Shown piece after piece: positions 52,323 through 64,000 of a stretch of 64,000 nucleotides of DNA (position 1 is its first letter; each line of letters begins with the position of its first letter). Source of the stretch: Coriaria nepalensis. Its lineage: Eukaryota; Streptophyta; Magnoliopsida; Cucurbitales; Coriariaceae. A program made the translations under genes and the position numbers. The notes under the pieces were generated by a model. The model did no database searches and was not told the DNA's origin. It saw only the letters and a program-made list of their open reading frames with translations. The stretch covers positions 22,041,501 through 22,105,500 of the forward strand of contig CP114481.1 in NCBI GenBank assembly GCA_027186245.1, read 5' to 3'.

Positions 52323-55300
52323 TTCTAGTCATTAAATCATTCTAAATTAATTCGAACGAATTCTATTTTTGCCCTTCAAATATTATTTTCTTACATAACT
52401 TGTAATTAATCTACTGAAGACAACAATGCATTATTTTAGCATTAAAAAGCATATCACTCAGTCTTTTCAATCATTAAATTGTTTGAAGGCACTTCGAACC
52501 AATTCAATTTTTGAATTTAGAACACGACTTTCATGCACAACTTGCACTTGATCTATTGAAGGCAACTATTCATTTTTTTAGCCTTAAAGTCACATTATTG
52601 GGTATCTTTTAGTCATTAAATCTTTCTCAATCACTTCGAATGAAATTCAGCCTTTAAACATGACTTTCGTGCATAACTTGCAGTTGATCTATTGAAGGCA
52701 ACAATGCATTTGTTTAGCCTTAAAGTCATGTCACCGAGTCTGTTCTAGTCATTAAATCATTCTAAATTAATTCGAACGAATTCTATTTTTGCCCTTCAAA
52801 TATTATTTTCTTACATAACTTGTAATTAATCTACTGAAGACAACAATGCATTATTTTAGCATTAAAAAGCATATCACTCAGTGTTTTCAATCATTAAATT
52901 GTTTGAAGGCACTTCGAACCAATTCTATTTTTGAATTTAGAACACGACTTTCATGCATAACTTGCACTATATCTATTGAAGGCAACTAGTCATTTTTTTA
53001 GCTTTAAAGTCATATTATTGCGTCTCTTTTAGTCATTAAATCTTTCTAAATCACTTCGAACGAAATTCAGCCTTTAAACATGATTTTCGTGCATAACTAG
53101 CAGTTGATCTATTGAAGGCAACAATGCATTTGTTTAGCCTTAAAGTCTTGTCACTGAGTCTGTTCTAGTCATTAAATCATTCTAAATTAATTCGAACGAA
53201 TTCGATTTTCGCCCTTTAAACATTATTTTCTTACATAACTTGCAATTAATCTACTGAAGACAACAATGCATTATTTTAGCATTAAAAAGCATATCACTCA
53301 GTCTTCTCAATCATTAAATTGTTTGAAGGCACTTCGAACAAATTCTATTTTTGAATTTAGAACCCGACTTTCATGCATAACTTGCACTTGAACTATTGAA
53401 GGCAACTATTCATTTTTTTAGCCTTAAAGTCATATTATTGCGTCTCTTTTAGTCATTAAATCTTTCTACATCACTTCGAACGAAATTCGGCCTTTAAACA
53501 TGACTTTCGTGCATAACTTGCAGTTGATCTTTTGAAGGCAACAATGCATTTGTTTAGCCTTAAAGTCATGTCATTGAGTCTCTTCTGGTCATTAAATCAT
53601 TCTAAATTAATTCGAACGAATTCTATTTTCGCCCTTCAAATATTATTTTCTTACATAACTTGCAATTAATCTACTGAAGACAACAATGCATTATTTTAGC
53701 ATTAAAAAGCACATTACTCAGTCTTTTCAATCATTAAATTGTTTGAAGGCACTTCGAACAAATTCTATTTTCGAATTTAGAACACGACTTTCATGCATAA
53801 CTTGCACTTGAACTATTGAAGGCAACTATTCATTTTTTTAGCCTTAAAGTCATATTATTGCGTCGCTTTTAGTCATTAAATCTTTCTAAATCACTTCGAA
53901 CGAAATTCGGCCTTTGAACATGACTTTCGTGCATAACTTGCAGTTGATCTATTGAAGGCAACAATGCATTTGTTTAGCCTTAAAGTCATGTCACTGAGTC
54001 TGTTCTAGTCATTAAATCATTCGAAATTAATTCGAACGAATTCTATTTTCGCCTTTCAAACATTATTTTCTTACATAACTTGCAATTAATCTACTGAAGA
54101 CAACAATGCATTATTTTAGCAATAAAAAGCATATCACTCAGTCTTTTCAATCATTAAATTGTTTGAAGGCACTTCGAACCAATTCTATTTTTGAATTTAG
54201 AACACGACTTTCATGCATAACTTGCACTTGATCTATTGAAGGCAACTATTCATTTTTTTAGCCTTAAAATCATATTATTGCATCTCTTTTAGTCATTAAA
54301 TCTTTCTGAATCACTTCGAATGAAATTCGGCCTTTAAACATGACTTTCGTGCATAACTTGCAGTTGATCTATTGAAGGCAACAATGCATTTGTTTAGCCT
54401 TAAAGTCATGTCACGGTGTCTCTTCTAGTCATTAAATCATTCAAAATTAATTCGAACGAATTCTATTTTCGCCCTTCAAACATTATTTTCTTACATAACT
54501 TGCAATTAATCTACTGAAGACAACAATGCATTATTTTAGCATTAAAAAGCATATCACTCAGTCTTTTCAATCATTAAATTGTTTGAAGGCACTTCAAACA
54601 AATTCTATTTTTGAATTTAGAACACGACTTTCATGCATAACTTGCACTTGAACTATTGAAGGCAACTATTCATTTTTTTAGCCTTAAAGTCATATTATTG
54701 CGTCTCTTTTAGTCATTAAATCTTTCTAAATCACTTCTAACGAAATTCGGCCTTTAAACATGACTTTCGTTCATAACTTGCAGTTGATCTATTGAAGACA
54801 ACAATGCATTTGTTTAGCCTTAAAGTCATGTCACTGAGTCTGTTCTAGTCATTAAATCATTCTAAATTAATTCGAAAGAATTCTATTTTCGCCCTTCAAA
54901 CATTATTTTCTTACATAACTTGCAATTAATCGACTAAAGACAACAATGCATTATTTTAGCATTAAAAAGCATATCACTCAGTCTTTTCAATCATTAAACT
55001 GTTTGAAGGCACTTCGAACCAGTACTATTTTTGAATTTAGAACACGACTTTCATGCATAACTTGCACTTGATCTATTGAAGGAAACTATTCATTTTTTAG
55101 GCCTTAAAATCATATTATTGCATCTCTTTTAGTCATTAAATCTTTCTGAATCACTTCGAATGAAATTCGGCCTTTAAACATGACTTTCGTGCATAACTTG
55201 CAGTTGACCTTTTGAAGGCAACAATGCATTTGTTTAGCCTTAAAGTCATGTCACTGAGTCTCTTCTAGTCATTAAATCATTCTAAATTAATTCGAACGAA

Positions 55301-56657
55301 TTCTATTTTCTCCCTTCAAATATTATTTTCTTACATAACTGGCAATTAACCTACTGAAGACAACAATGCATTATTTTTGCATTAAAAAGCATATCACTCA
55401 GTCTTTTCAATCATTAAATTGTTTGAAGGCACTTCAAACAAATTCTATTTTTGAATTTAGAACACGAATTTCATGCATAACATGCACTTGAACCATTGAA
55501 GGCAACTATTCATTTTTTTAGCCTTAAAGTCATATTATTGCGTCTCTTTTAGTCATTAAATCTTTTTGAATCACTTCGAATAAAATTCGGCCTTTAAACA
55601 TGATTTTCGTGCATAACTTGCAGTTGATCTATTGAAGGCAACAATGCATTTGTTTAGCCTTAAAGTCATGTCACGGAGTCTCTTCTATTCATTAAATCAT
55701 TTAAAATTAATTCAAACGAATTCTATTTTCGCCCTTCAAACATTATTTTCTTACATAACTTAAAATTAATCTACCGAAGACAACAATGCATTATTTTAGC
55801 ATTAAAAAGCATATCACTCAGTCTTTTCAATCATTAAATTGTTTGAAGGCACTTCGAACCAATTCTATTTTTGAATTTAGAACCCCACTTTCATGGATAA
55901 CTTGCACTTGAACTATTAAAGGCAACTATTCATTTTTTTAGCCTTAAAGTCATATTATTGGGTCTCTTTTAGTCATTAAATCTTTCTATATCACTTCGAA
56001 CGAAATTCGGCCTTTAAACATGACTTTCGTGCATAACTTGTAGTTGATCTATTGAAGGCAACAATGCATTTGTTTAGCCTTAAAGTCATGTCACGGAGTC
56101 TCTTCTAGTCATTAAATCATTCAAAATTAATTCGAACGAATTCTATTTTCGCCCTTCAAACATTATTTTCTTACATAACTTGCAATTAATCTACTGAAGA
56201 CAACAATGCATTATTTTAGCATTAAAAAGCATATCACTCAGTCTTTTCAATCATTAAATTGTTTGAAGGCACTTCGAACCAGTACTATTTTTGAATTTAG
56301 AACACAACTTTCATGCATAACTTGCACTTGATCTATTGAAGGCAACTATTCAATTTTTTAGCCTTAAAGTCATATTATTGCGTCTCTTTTAGTCGTTAAA
56401 TCTTTCTGAATCACTTCGAATGAAATTCGGCCTTTAAACATGACTTTCGTGCATAACTTGCAGTTGATCTTTTGAAGGCAACAATGCATTTGTTTAGCCT
56501 TAAAGTCATGTCACTGAGTCTCTTCTAGTCATTAAATCATTCTAAATTAATTCGAACGAATTCTATTTTCTCCCTTCAAATATTATTTTCTTACATAACT
56601 TGCAATTAATCTACTGAAGACAACAATGCATTATTTTAGCATTAAAAAGCATATCAC
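52323..56657. repeat. Segmental duplication, 4.3 kb, copy 1 (offset 5,040)
   Basis: Matches 57,363-61,697 with about 16 differences by eye over 4,335 bp (roughly 99.6% identical). Ordered markers agree: CACCGAGTCTG, CACTATATCTATTG with AACTAGTCATT, CTTCTCAATC, GAACCCGAC, TCATTGAGTC with TTCTGGTC, CACGGTGTC, GTTCATAAC, CGAAAGAATT, TTGACCTTTTG, CTTTTTGAATCAC, AACCCCACTTTCATGG. Confidence 0.9.
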
Positions 56658-57362
56658 TCAGTCTTTTCAATCATTAAATTGTTTGAAGGCACTTCGAACC
56701 AGTACTATTTTTGAATTTAGAACACAACTTTCATGCATAACTTGCACTTGATCTATTGAAGGCAACTATTCAATTTTTTAGCCTTAAAGTCATATTATTG
56801 CGTCTCTTTTAGTCGTTAAATCTTTCTGAATCACTTCGAATGAAATTCGGCCTTTAAACATGACTTTCGTGCATAACTTGCAGTTGATCTTTTGAAGGCA
56901 ACAATGCATTTGTTTAGCCTTAAAGTCATGTCACTGAGTCTCTTCTAGTCATTATATCATTCTAAATTAATTCGAACGAATTCGATTTTCGCCCTTTAAA
57001 CATTATTTTCTTACATAACTTGCAATTAATCTACTGAAGACAACAATGCATTATTTTTGCGTTAAAAAGCATATCACTCAGTCTTTTCAATCATTAAATT
57101 GTTTGAAGGCACTTCGAACCAATTCTATTTTTGAATTTAGAACACGACTTTCATGCATAACTTGCACTTGAACTATTGAACGCAACTATTCATTTTTTTA
57201 GCCTTAAAGTCACATTATTGCGTATCTTTTAGTCATTAAATCTTTCTCAATCACTTCGAAAGAAATTCAGCCTTTAAACATGACTTTCGTGCATAACTTG
57301 CAGTTGATCTATTGAAGGCAACAATGCATTTGTTTAGCCTTAAAGTCATGTCACTGAGTCTG

Positions 57363-60300
57363 TTCTAGTCATTAAATCATTCTAAATTAATTCGAACGAA
57401 TTCTATTTTTGCCCTTCAAATATTATTTTCTTACATAACTTGTAATTAATCTACTGAAGACAACAATGCATTATTTTAGCATTAAAAAGCATATCACTCA
57501 GTCTTTTCAATCATTAAATTGTTTGAAGGCACTTCGAACCAATTCAATTTTTGAATTTAGAACACGACTTTCATGCACAACTTGCACTTGATCTATTGAA
57601 GGCAACTATTCATTTTTTTAGCCTTAAAGTCACATTATTGGGTATCTTTTAGTCATTAAATCTTTCTCAATCACTTCGAACGAAATTCAGCCTTTGAACA
57701 TGACTTTCGTGCATAACTTGCAGTTGATCTATTGAAGGCAACAATGCATTTGTTTAGCCTTAAAGTCATGTCACCGAGTCTGTTCTAGTCATTAAATCAT
57801 TCTAAATTAATTCGAACGAATTCTATTTTTGCCCTTCAAATATTATTTTCTTACATAACTTGTAATTAATCTACTGAAGACAACAATGCATTATTTTAGC
57901 ATTAAAAAGCATATCACTCAGTGTTTTCAATCATTAAATTGTTTGAAGGCACTTCGAACCAATTCTATTTTTGAATTTAGAACACGACTTTCATGCATAA
58001 CTTGCACTATATCTATTGAAGGCAACTAGTCATTTTTTTAGCTTTAAAGTCATATTATTGCGTCTCTTTTAGTCATTAAATCTTTCTAAATCACTTCGAA
58101 CGAAATTCAGCCTTTAAACATGACTTTCGTGCATAACTAGCAGTTGATCTATTGAAGGCAACAATGCATTTGTTTAGCCTTAAAGTCTTGTCACTGAGTC
58201 TGTTCTAGTCATTAAATCATTCTAAATTAATTCGAACGAATTCGATTTTCGCCCTTTAAACATTATTTTCTTACATAACTTGCAATTAATCTACTGAAGA
58301 CAACAATGCATTATTTTAGCATTAAAAAGCATATCACTCAGTCTTCTCAATCATTAAATTGTTTGAAGGCACTTCGAACAAATTCTATTTTTGAATTTAG
58401 AACCCGACTTTCATGCATAACTTGCACTTGAACTATTGAAGGCAACTATTCATTTTTTTAGCCTTAAAGTCATATTATTGCGTCTCTTTTAGTCATTAAA
58501 TCTTTCTACATCACTTCGAACGAAATTCGGCCTTTAAACATGACTTTCGTGCATAACTTGCAGTTGATCTTTTGAAGGCAACAATGCATTTGTTTAGCCT
58601 TAAAGTCATGTCATTGAGTCTCTTCTGGTCATTAAATCATTCTAAATTAATTCGAACGAATTCTATTTTCGCCCTTCAAACATTATTTTCTTACATAACT
58701 TGCAATTAATCTACTGAAGACAACAATGCATTATTTTAGCATTAAAAAGCATATCACTCAGTCTTTTCAATCATTAAATTGTTTGAAGGCACTTCAAACA
58801 AATTCTATTTTTGAATTTAGAACACGACTTTCATGCATAACTTGCACTTGAACTATTGAAGGCAACTATTCATTTTTTTAGCCTTAAAGTCATATTATTG
58901 CGTCGCTTTTAGTCATTAAATCTTTCTAAATCACTTCGAACGAAATTCGGCCTTTAAACATGACTTTCGTGCATAACTTGCAGTTGATCTATTGAAGGCA
59001 ACAATGCATTTGTTTAGCCTTAAAGTCATGTCACTGAGTCTGTTCTAGTCATTAAATCATTCGAAATTAATTCGAACGAATTCTATTTTCGCCTTTCAAA
59101 CATTATTTTCTTACATAACTTGCAATTAATCTACTGAAGACAACAATGCATTATTTTAGCAATAAAAAGCATATCACTCAGTCTTTTCAATCATTAAATT
59201 GTTTGAAGGCACTTCGAACCAATTCTATTTTTGAATTTAGAACACGACTTTCATGCATAACTTGCACTTGATCTATTGAAGGCAACTATTCATTTTTTTA
59301 GCCTTAAAATCATATTATTGCATCTCTTTTAGTCATTAAATCTTTCTGAATCACTTCGAATGAAATTCGGCCTTTAAACATGACTTTCGTGCATAACTTG
59401 CAGTTGATCTATTGAAGGCAACAATGCATTTGTTTAGCCTTAAAGTCATGTCACGGTGTCTCTTCTAGTCATTAAATCATTGAAAATTAATTCGAACGAA
59501 TTCTATTTTCGCCCTTCAAACATTATTTTCTTACATAACTTGCAATTAATCTACTGAAGACAACAATGCATTATTTTAGCATTAAAAAGCATATCACTCA
59601 GTCTTTTCAATCATTAAATTGTTTGAAGGCACTTCAAACAAATTCTATTTTTGAATTTAGAACACGACTTTCATGCATAACTTGCACTTGAACTATTGAA
59701 GGCAACTATTCATTTTTTTAGCCTTAAAGTCATATTATTGCGTCTCTTTTAGTCATTAAATCTTTCTAAATCACTTCTAACGAAATTCGGCCTTTAAACA
59801 TGACTTTCGTTCATAACTTGCAGTTGATCTATTGAAGGCAACAATGCATTTGTTTAGCCTTAAAGTCATGTCACTGAGTCTGTTCTAGTCATTAAATCAT
59901 TCTAAATTAATTCGAAAGAATTCTATTTTCGCCCTTCAAACATTATTTTCTTACATAACTTGCAATTAATCGACTAAAGACAACAATGCATTATTTTAGC
60001 ATTAAAAAGCATATCACTCAGTCTTTTCAATCATTAAACTGTTTGAAGGCACTTCGAACCAGTACTATTTTTGAATTTAGAACACGACTTTCATGCATAA
60101 CTTGCACTTGATCTATTGAAGGAAACTATTCATTTTTTAAGCCTTAAAATCATATTATTGCATCTCTTTTAGTCATTAAATCTTTCTGAATCACTTCGAA
60201 TGAAATTCGGCCTTTAAACATGACTTTCGTGCATAACTTGCAGTTGACCTTTTGAAGGCAACAATGCATTTGTTTAGCCTTAAAGTCATGTCACTGAGTC

Positions 60301-61697
60301 TCTTCTAGTCATTAAATCATTCTAAATTAATTCGAACGAATTCTATTTTCTCCCTTCAAATATTATTTTCTTACATAACTGGCAATTAACCTACTGAAGA
60401 CAACAATGCATTATTTTTGCATTAAAAAGCATATCACTCAGTCTTTTCAATCATTAAATTGTTTGAAGGCACTTCAAACAAATTCTATTTTTGAATTTAG
60501 AACACGAATTTCATGCATAACATGCACTTGAACCATTGAAGGCAACTATTCATTTTTTTAGCCTTAAAGTCATATTATTGCGTCTCTTTTAGTCATTAAA
60601 TCTTTTTGAATCACTTCGAATAAAATTCGGCCTTTAAACATGATTTTCGTGCATAACTTGCAGTTGATCTATTGAAGGCAACAATGCATTTGTTTAGCCT
60701 TAAAGTCATGTCACGGAGTCTCTTCTAGTCATTAAATCATTTAAAATTAATTCAAACGAATTCTATTTTCGCCCTTCAAACATTATTTTCTTACATAACT
60801 TGCAATTAATCTACTGAAGACAACAATGCATTATTTTAGCATTAAAAAGCATATCACTCAGTCTTTTCAATCATTAAATTGTTTGAAGGCACTTCGAACC
60901 AATTCTATTTTTGAATTTAGAACCCCACTTTCATGGATAACTTGCACTTGAACTATTAAAGGCAACTATTCATTTTTTTAGCCTTAAAGTCATATTATTG
61001 GGTCTCTTTTAGTCATTAAATCTTTCTATATCACTTCGAACGAAATTCGGCCTTTAAACATGACTTTCGTGCATAACTTGTAGTTGATCTATTGAAGGCA
61101 ACAATGCATTTGTTTAGCCTTAAAGTCATGTCACGGAGTCTCTTCTAGTCATTAAATCATTCAAAATTAATTCGAACGAATTCTATTTTCGCCCTTCAAA
61201 CATTATTTTCTTACATAACTTGCAATTAATCTACTGAAGACAACAATGCATTATTTTAGCATTAAAAAGCATATCACTCAGTCTTTTCAATCATTAAATT
61301 GTTTGAAGGCACTTCGAACCAGTACTATTTTTGAATTTAGAACACAACTTTCATGCATAACTTGCACTTGATCTATTGAAGGCAACTATTCAATTTTTTA
61401 GCCTTAAAGTCATATTATTGCGTCTCTTTTAGTCGTTAAATCTTTCTGAATCACTTCGAATGAAATTCGGCCTTTAAACATGACTTTCGTGCATAACTTG
61501 CAGTTGATCTTTTGAAGGCAACAATGCATTTGTTTAGCCTTAAAGTCATGTCACTGAGTCTCTTCTAGTCATTAAATCATTCTAAATTAATTCGAACGAA
61601 TTCTATTTTCTCCCTTCAAATATTATTTTCTTACATAACTTGCAATTAATCTACTGAAGACAACAATGCATTATTTTAGCATTAAAAAGCATATCAC
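57363..61697. repeat. Segmental duplication, 4.3 kb, copy 2 (offset 5,040)
   Basis: Partner of 52,323-56,657. It starts after CTGAGTCTG (CTGAGTCTC in copy 1) and ends at CACACAGTC (CACTCAGTC in copy 1). The 705-bp spacer between the copies (56,658-57,362) is ordinary array. Confidence 0.9.
59483..61480. repeat. Recent duplication, 2 kb, copy 1 (offset 2,520)
   Basis: Matches 62,003-64,000 with about one difference in 1,998 bp (CAGTTG at 60,661, TAGTTG at 63,181). It lies inside copy 2 of the 5,040-offset duplication, so the segment is present three times: 54,443-56,440, 59,483-61,480 and 62,003-64,000. Confidence 0.9.
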
Positions 61698-62002
61698 ACA
61701 GTCTTTTCAATCATTAAATTGTTTGAAGGCACTTCAAACCAATTCTATTTTTGAATTTAGAACACGACTTTCATGCATAACTTGCACTTGAACTATTGAA
61801 GGCAACTATTCATTTTTTTAGCCTTAAAGTCATACTATTGGGTCTCTTTTAGTCATTAAATCTTTCTAAATCACTTCGAACGAAATTCGGCCTTTAAACA
61901 TGACTTTCGTGCATAACTTGCAGTTGATCTATTGAAGGCAACAATGCATTTGATTAGCCTTAAAGTCATGTCACTGAGTCTGTTCTAGTCATTAAATCAT
62001 TC

Positions 62003-64000
62003 AAAATTAATTCGAACGAATTCTATTTTCGCCCTTCAAACATTATTTTCTTACATAACTTGCAATTAATCTACTGAAGACAACAATGCATTATTTTAGC
62101 ATTAAAAAGCATATCACTCAGTCTTTTCAATCATTAAATTGTTTGAAGGCACTTCAAACAAATTCTATTTTTGAATTTAGAACACGACTTTCATGCATAA
62201 CTTGCACTTGAACTATTGAAGGCAACTATTCATTTTTTTAGCCTTAAAGTCATATTATTGCGTCTCTTTTAGTCATTAAATCTTTCTAAATCACTTCTAA
62301 CGAAATTCGGCCTTTAAACATGACTTTCGTTCATAACTTGCAGTTGATCTATTGAAGGCAACAATGCATTTGTTTAGCCTTAAAGTCATGTCACTGAGTC
62401 TGTTCTAGTCATTAAATCATTCTAAATTAATTCGAAAGAATTCTATTTTCGCCCTTCAAACATTATTTTCTTACATAACTTGCAATTAATCGACTAAAGA
62501 CAACAATGCATTATTTTAGCATTAAAAAGCATATCACTCAGTCTTTTCAATCATTAAACTGTTTGAAGGCACTTCGAACCAGTACTATTTTTGAATTTAG
62601 AACACGACTTTCATGCATAACTTGCACTTGATCTATTGAAGGAAACTATTCATTTTTTAAGCCTTAAAATCATATTATTGCATCTCTTTTAGTCATTAAA
62701 TCTTTCTGAATCACTTCGAATGAAATTCGGCCTTTAAACATGACTTTCGTGCATAACTTGCAGTTGACCTTTTGAAGGCAACAATGCATTTGTTTAGCCT
62801 TAAAGTCATGTCACTGAGTCTCTTCTAGTCATTAAATCATTCTAAATTAATTCGAACGAATTCTATTTTCTCCCTTCAAATATTATTTTCTTACATAACT
62901 GGCAATTAACCTACTGAAGACAACAATGCATTATTTTTGCATTAAAAAGCATATCACTCAGTCTTTTCAATCATTAAATTGTTTGAAGGCACTTCAAACA
63001 AATTCTATTTTTGAATTTAGAACACGAATTTCATGCATAACATGCACTTGAACCATTGAAGGCAACTATTCATTTTTTTAGCCTTAAAGTCATATTATTG
63101 CGTCTCTTTTAGTCATTAAATCTTTTTGAATCACTTCGAATAAAATTCGGCCTTTAAACATGATTTTCGTGCATAACTTGTAGTTGATCTATTGAAGGCA
63201 ACAATGCATTTGTTTAGCCTTAAAGTCATGTCACGGAGTCTCTTCTAGTCATTAAATCATTTAAAATTAATTCAAACGAATTCTATTTTCGCCCTTCAAA
63301 CATTATTTTCTTACATAACTTGCAATTAATCTACTGAAGACAACAATGCATTATTTTAGCATTAAAAAGCATATCACTCAGTCTTTTCAATCATTAAATT
63401 GTTTGAAGGCACTTCGAACCAATTCTATTTTTGAATTTAGAACCCCACTTTCATGGATAACTTGCACTTGAACTATTAAAGGCAACTATTCATTTTTTTA
63501 GCCTTAAAGTCATATTATTGGGTCTCTTTTAGTCATTAAATCTTTCTATATCACTTCGAACGAAATTCGGCCTTTAAACATGACTTTCGTGCATAACTTG
63601 TAGTTGATCTATTGAAGGCAACAATGCATTTGTTTAGCCTTAAAGTCATGTCACGGAGTCTCTTCTAGTCATTAAATCATTCAAAATTAATTCGAACGAA
63701 TTCTATTTTCGCCCTTCAAACATTATTTTCTTACATAACTTGCAATTAATCTACTGAAGACAACAATGCATTATTTTAGCATTAAAAAGCATATCACTCA
63801 GTCTTTTCAATCATTAAATTGTTTGAAGGCACTTCGAACCAGTACTATTTTTGAATTTAGAACACAACTTTCATGCATAACTTGCACTTGATCTATTGAA
63901 GGCAACTATTCAATTTTTTAGCCTTAAAGTCATATTATTGCGTCTCTTTTAGTCGTTAAATCTTTCTGAATCACTTCGAATGAAATTCGGCCTTTAAACA
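62003..64000. repeat. Recent duplication, 2 kb, copy 2, cut by the window edge
   Basis: Near-perfect copy of 59,483-61,480. It is identical to that copy at the sites that separate the copy near 54-56 kb from it (for example CATTTTTTAAGCC, against CATTTTTTAGGCC at 55,093-55,105), so it derives from the middle copy. It continues past the window. Confidence 0.9.

Larger units (their letters stand above)
1..64000. repeat. Satellite DNA array, 420-bp trimeric higher-order repeat, fills the window
   Basis: Every stretch of the window is the same 420-bp repeat in one orientation. Unit starts by eye, phased on the CGAA that follows CACTT, are 1 and every 420 bp to 17,641, then 18,062 onward with small shifts, ending with a partial unit at 63,977. 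I count 153 units: 151 of 419-421 bp, 2 of 278 bp, plus 24 bases. Phase shifts are few: six +1 (units 17641, 20162, 20583, 26742, 27163, 33742), six -1 (units 37523, 38782, 41301, 42560, 44659, 49698) and the two short units. Unit 1-420 is 31.4% G+C. Stop codons fall in all frames within each monomer. No other sequence interrupts the array, so all gene-free stretches are accounted for by this repeat. The length, AT-richness and HOR structure suggest eukaryotic heterochromatin; the family and host are not recognised. Confidence 0.98.
50117..64000. repeat. Array block 7: right-hand block, 33 units in perfect 420-bp phase
   Basis: Units start at 50117 and every 420 bp to 63557, with a partial unit at 63977 and no indel. 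Marks largely confined to this block include CATTTTTTTGGCC with TTTTTCTACATCAC (51797/52217 boundaries), CACATTATTGGGTATC, GTTCATAACTTGC, CGAAAGAATT, CGACTAAAGAC, TTGACCTTTTG, TTTTCTCCCTTC and CTGGCAATTAACC. Short copies also occur: 50,750-51,120 with 53,690-54,060 (offset 2,940; GCACATTACTCAG, CTATTTTCGAATTTAG) and 56,221-56,530 with 56,641-56,950 (offset 420). Confidence 0.9.

Noticed and set aside
1..64000. Tandem-repeat protein gene
   Set aside because: The 420-bp period is a multiple of three, but stops such as TAG and TAA in TTTAGCC, CATTAAAT and CTAAATTAATT occur in every frame of each unit, so no frame runs through.
1..64000. CRISPR array
   Set aside because: Regular spacing exists, but the whole 420-bp period is repeated and there are no unique spacers, no short direct repeat of usual size and no cas genes.
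1..64000. tRNA, rRNA or snRNA genes within the repeat
   Set aside because: No cloverleaf-like arms, conserved rRNA segments or Sm-site context seen in any monomer on either strand.
1..64000. Transposable elements, LTRs or inverted terminal repeats
   Set aside because: The 420-bp phase is unbroken apart from 1-bp shifts and two monomer losses; there is no room for an insertion and no target-site duplication.
1..64000. Plasmid or phage iterons or replication origin
   Set aside because: Iterons are short (about 20 bp), few, and next to a replication gene. Here 64 kb of a 420-bp trimer lacks any gene, which fits eukaryotic satellite instead.
1..64000. Assignment to a named satellite family or species
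   Set aside because: Period of 140-142 bp, AT-richness and an EcoRI site recall several insect and plant satellites (for example the 142-bp repeat of Tenebrio), but I cannot confirm a sequence match from memory, so no name is given.

Overview
The whole 64,000-base window is one uninterrupted, head-to-tail satellite DNA array. It contains no recognisable protein-coding or RNA gene. The repeat is AT-rich (unit 1-420 has 132 G+C of 420, 31.4%). The basic period is 420 bp, and each period is a trimer of related monomers: A (136 bp), B (142 bp) and C (142 bp). By hand I count 153 successive units, 151 of about 420 bp and 2 of 278 bp, plus 24 bases of a 154th. Both window edges lie inside the array, so it is longer than what is seen here. 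A multi-kilobase higher-order repeat (HOR) with nested segmental duplications and no genes is typical of eukaryotic pericentromeric, centromeric or other heterochromatic DNA (plant, insect or other animal). I do not recognise the family, and the sequence alone does not let me name the organism.

Layout. (1) 1-3,780: nine units related by 1,260- and 1,680-bp offsets. (2) 3,781-7,980: a second-order repeat of 1,260 bp (three 420-bp units), iterated three times, the third iteration holding one extra unit. (3) 7,981-15,960: units shuffled by duplications with 1,260-, 2,520-, 2,940- and 4,200-bp offsets. (4) 15,961-30,801: a large tandem duplication, copy 1 of 8,261 bp and copy 2 of 6,580 bp, each ending in the same rare 278-bp unit that carries a fused A/B monomer. 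(5) 30,802-39,200: units rich in one linked A/B haplotype, with small tandem amplifications. (6) 39,201-50,116: a mixed block with the CCTTCG-type A monomers and most of the single-base deletions. (7) 50,117-64,000: a younger-looking block with a 4.3-kb duplication (offset 5,040) and, inside it, a nearly perfect duplication (offset 2,520) that runs off the right edge.

How it works together. All variation fits repeated unequal exchange and gene conversion in register: offsets are multiples of 420 bp, apart from single-base slippage and one 142-bp monomer loss that was later copied. The three monomers share a conserved core (CATAACTTGCA, ATCTAYTGAAGRCAAC, TTTAGC-TTAAA, TCATTAAAT) and a small TTCGAACGAA-type dyad at monomer junctions. 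These are the best candidates for protein-binding or positioning signals, but no function can be shown from sequence alone. I found no transposon, inversion, telomeric repeat, CRISPR array or known biological system. The two longest open frames (65 and 61 codons) are by-products of a 1-bp deletion in the repeat.
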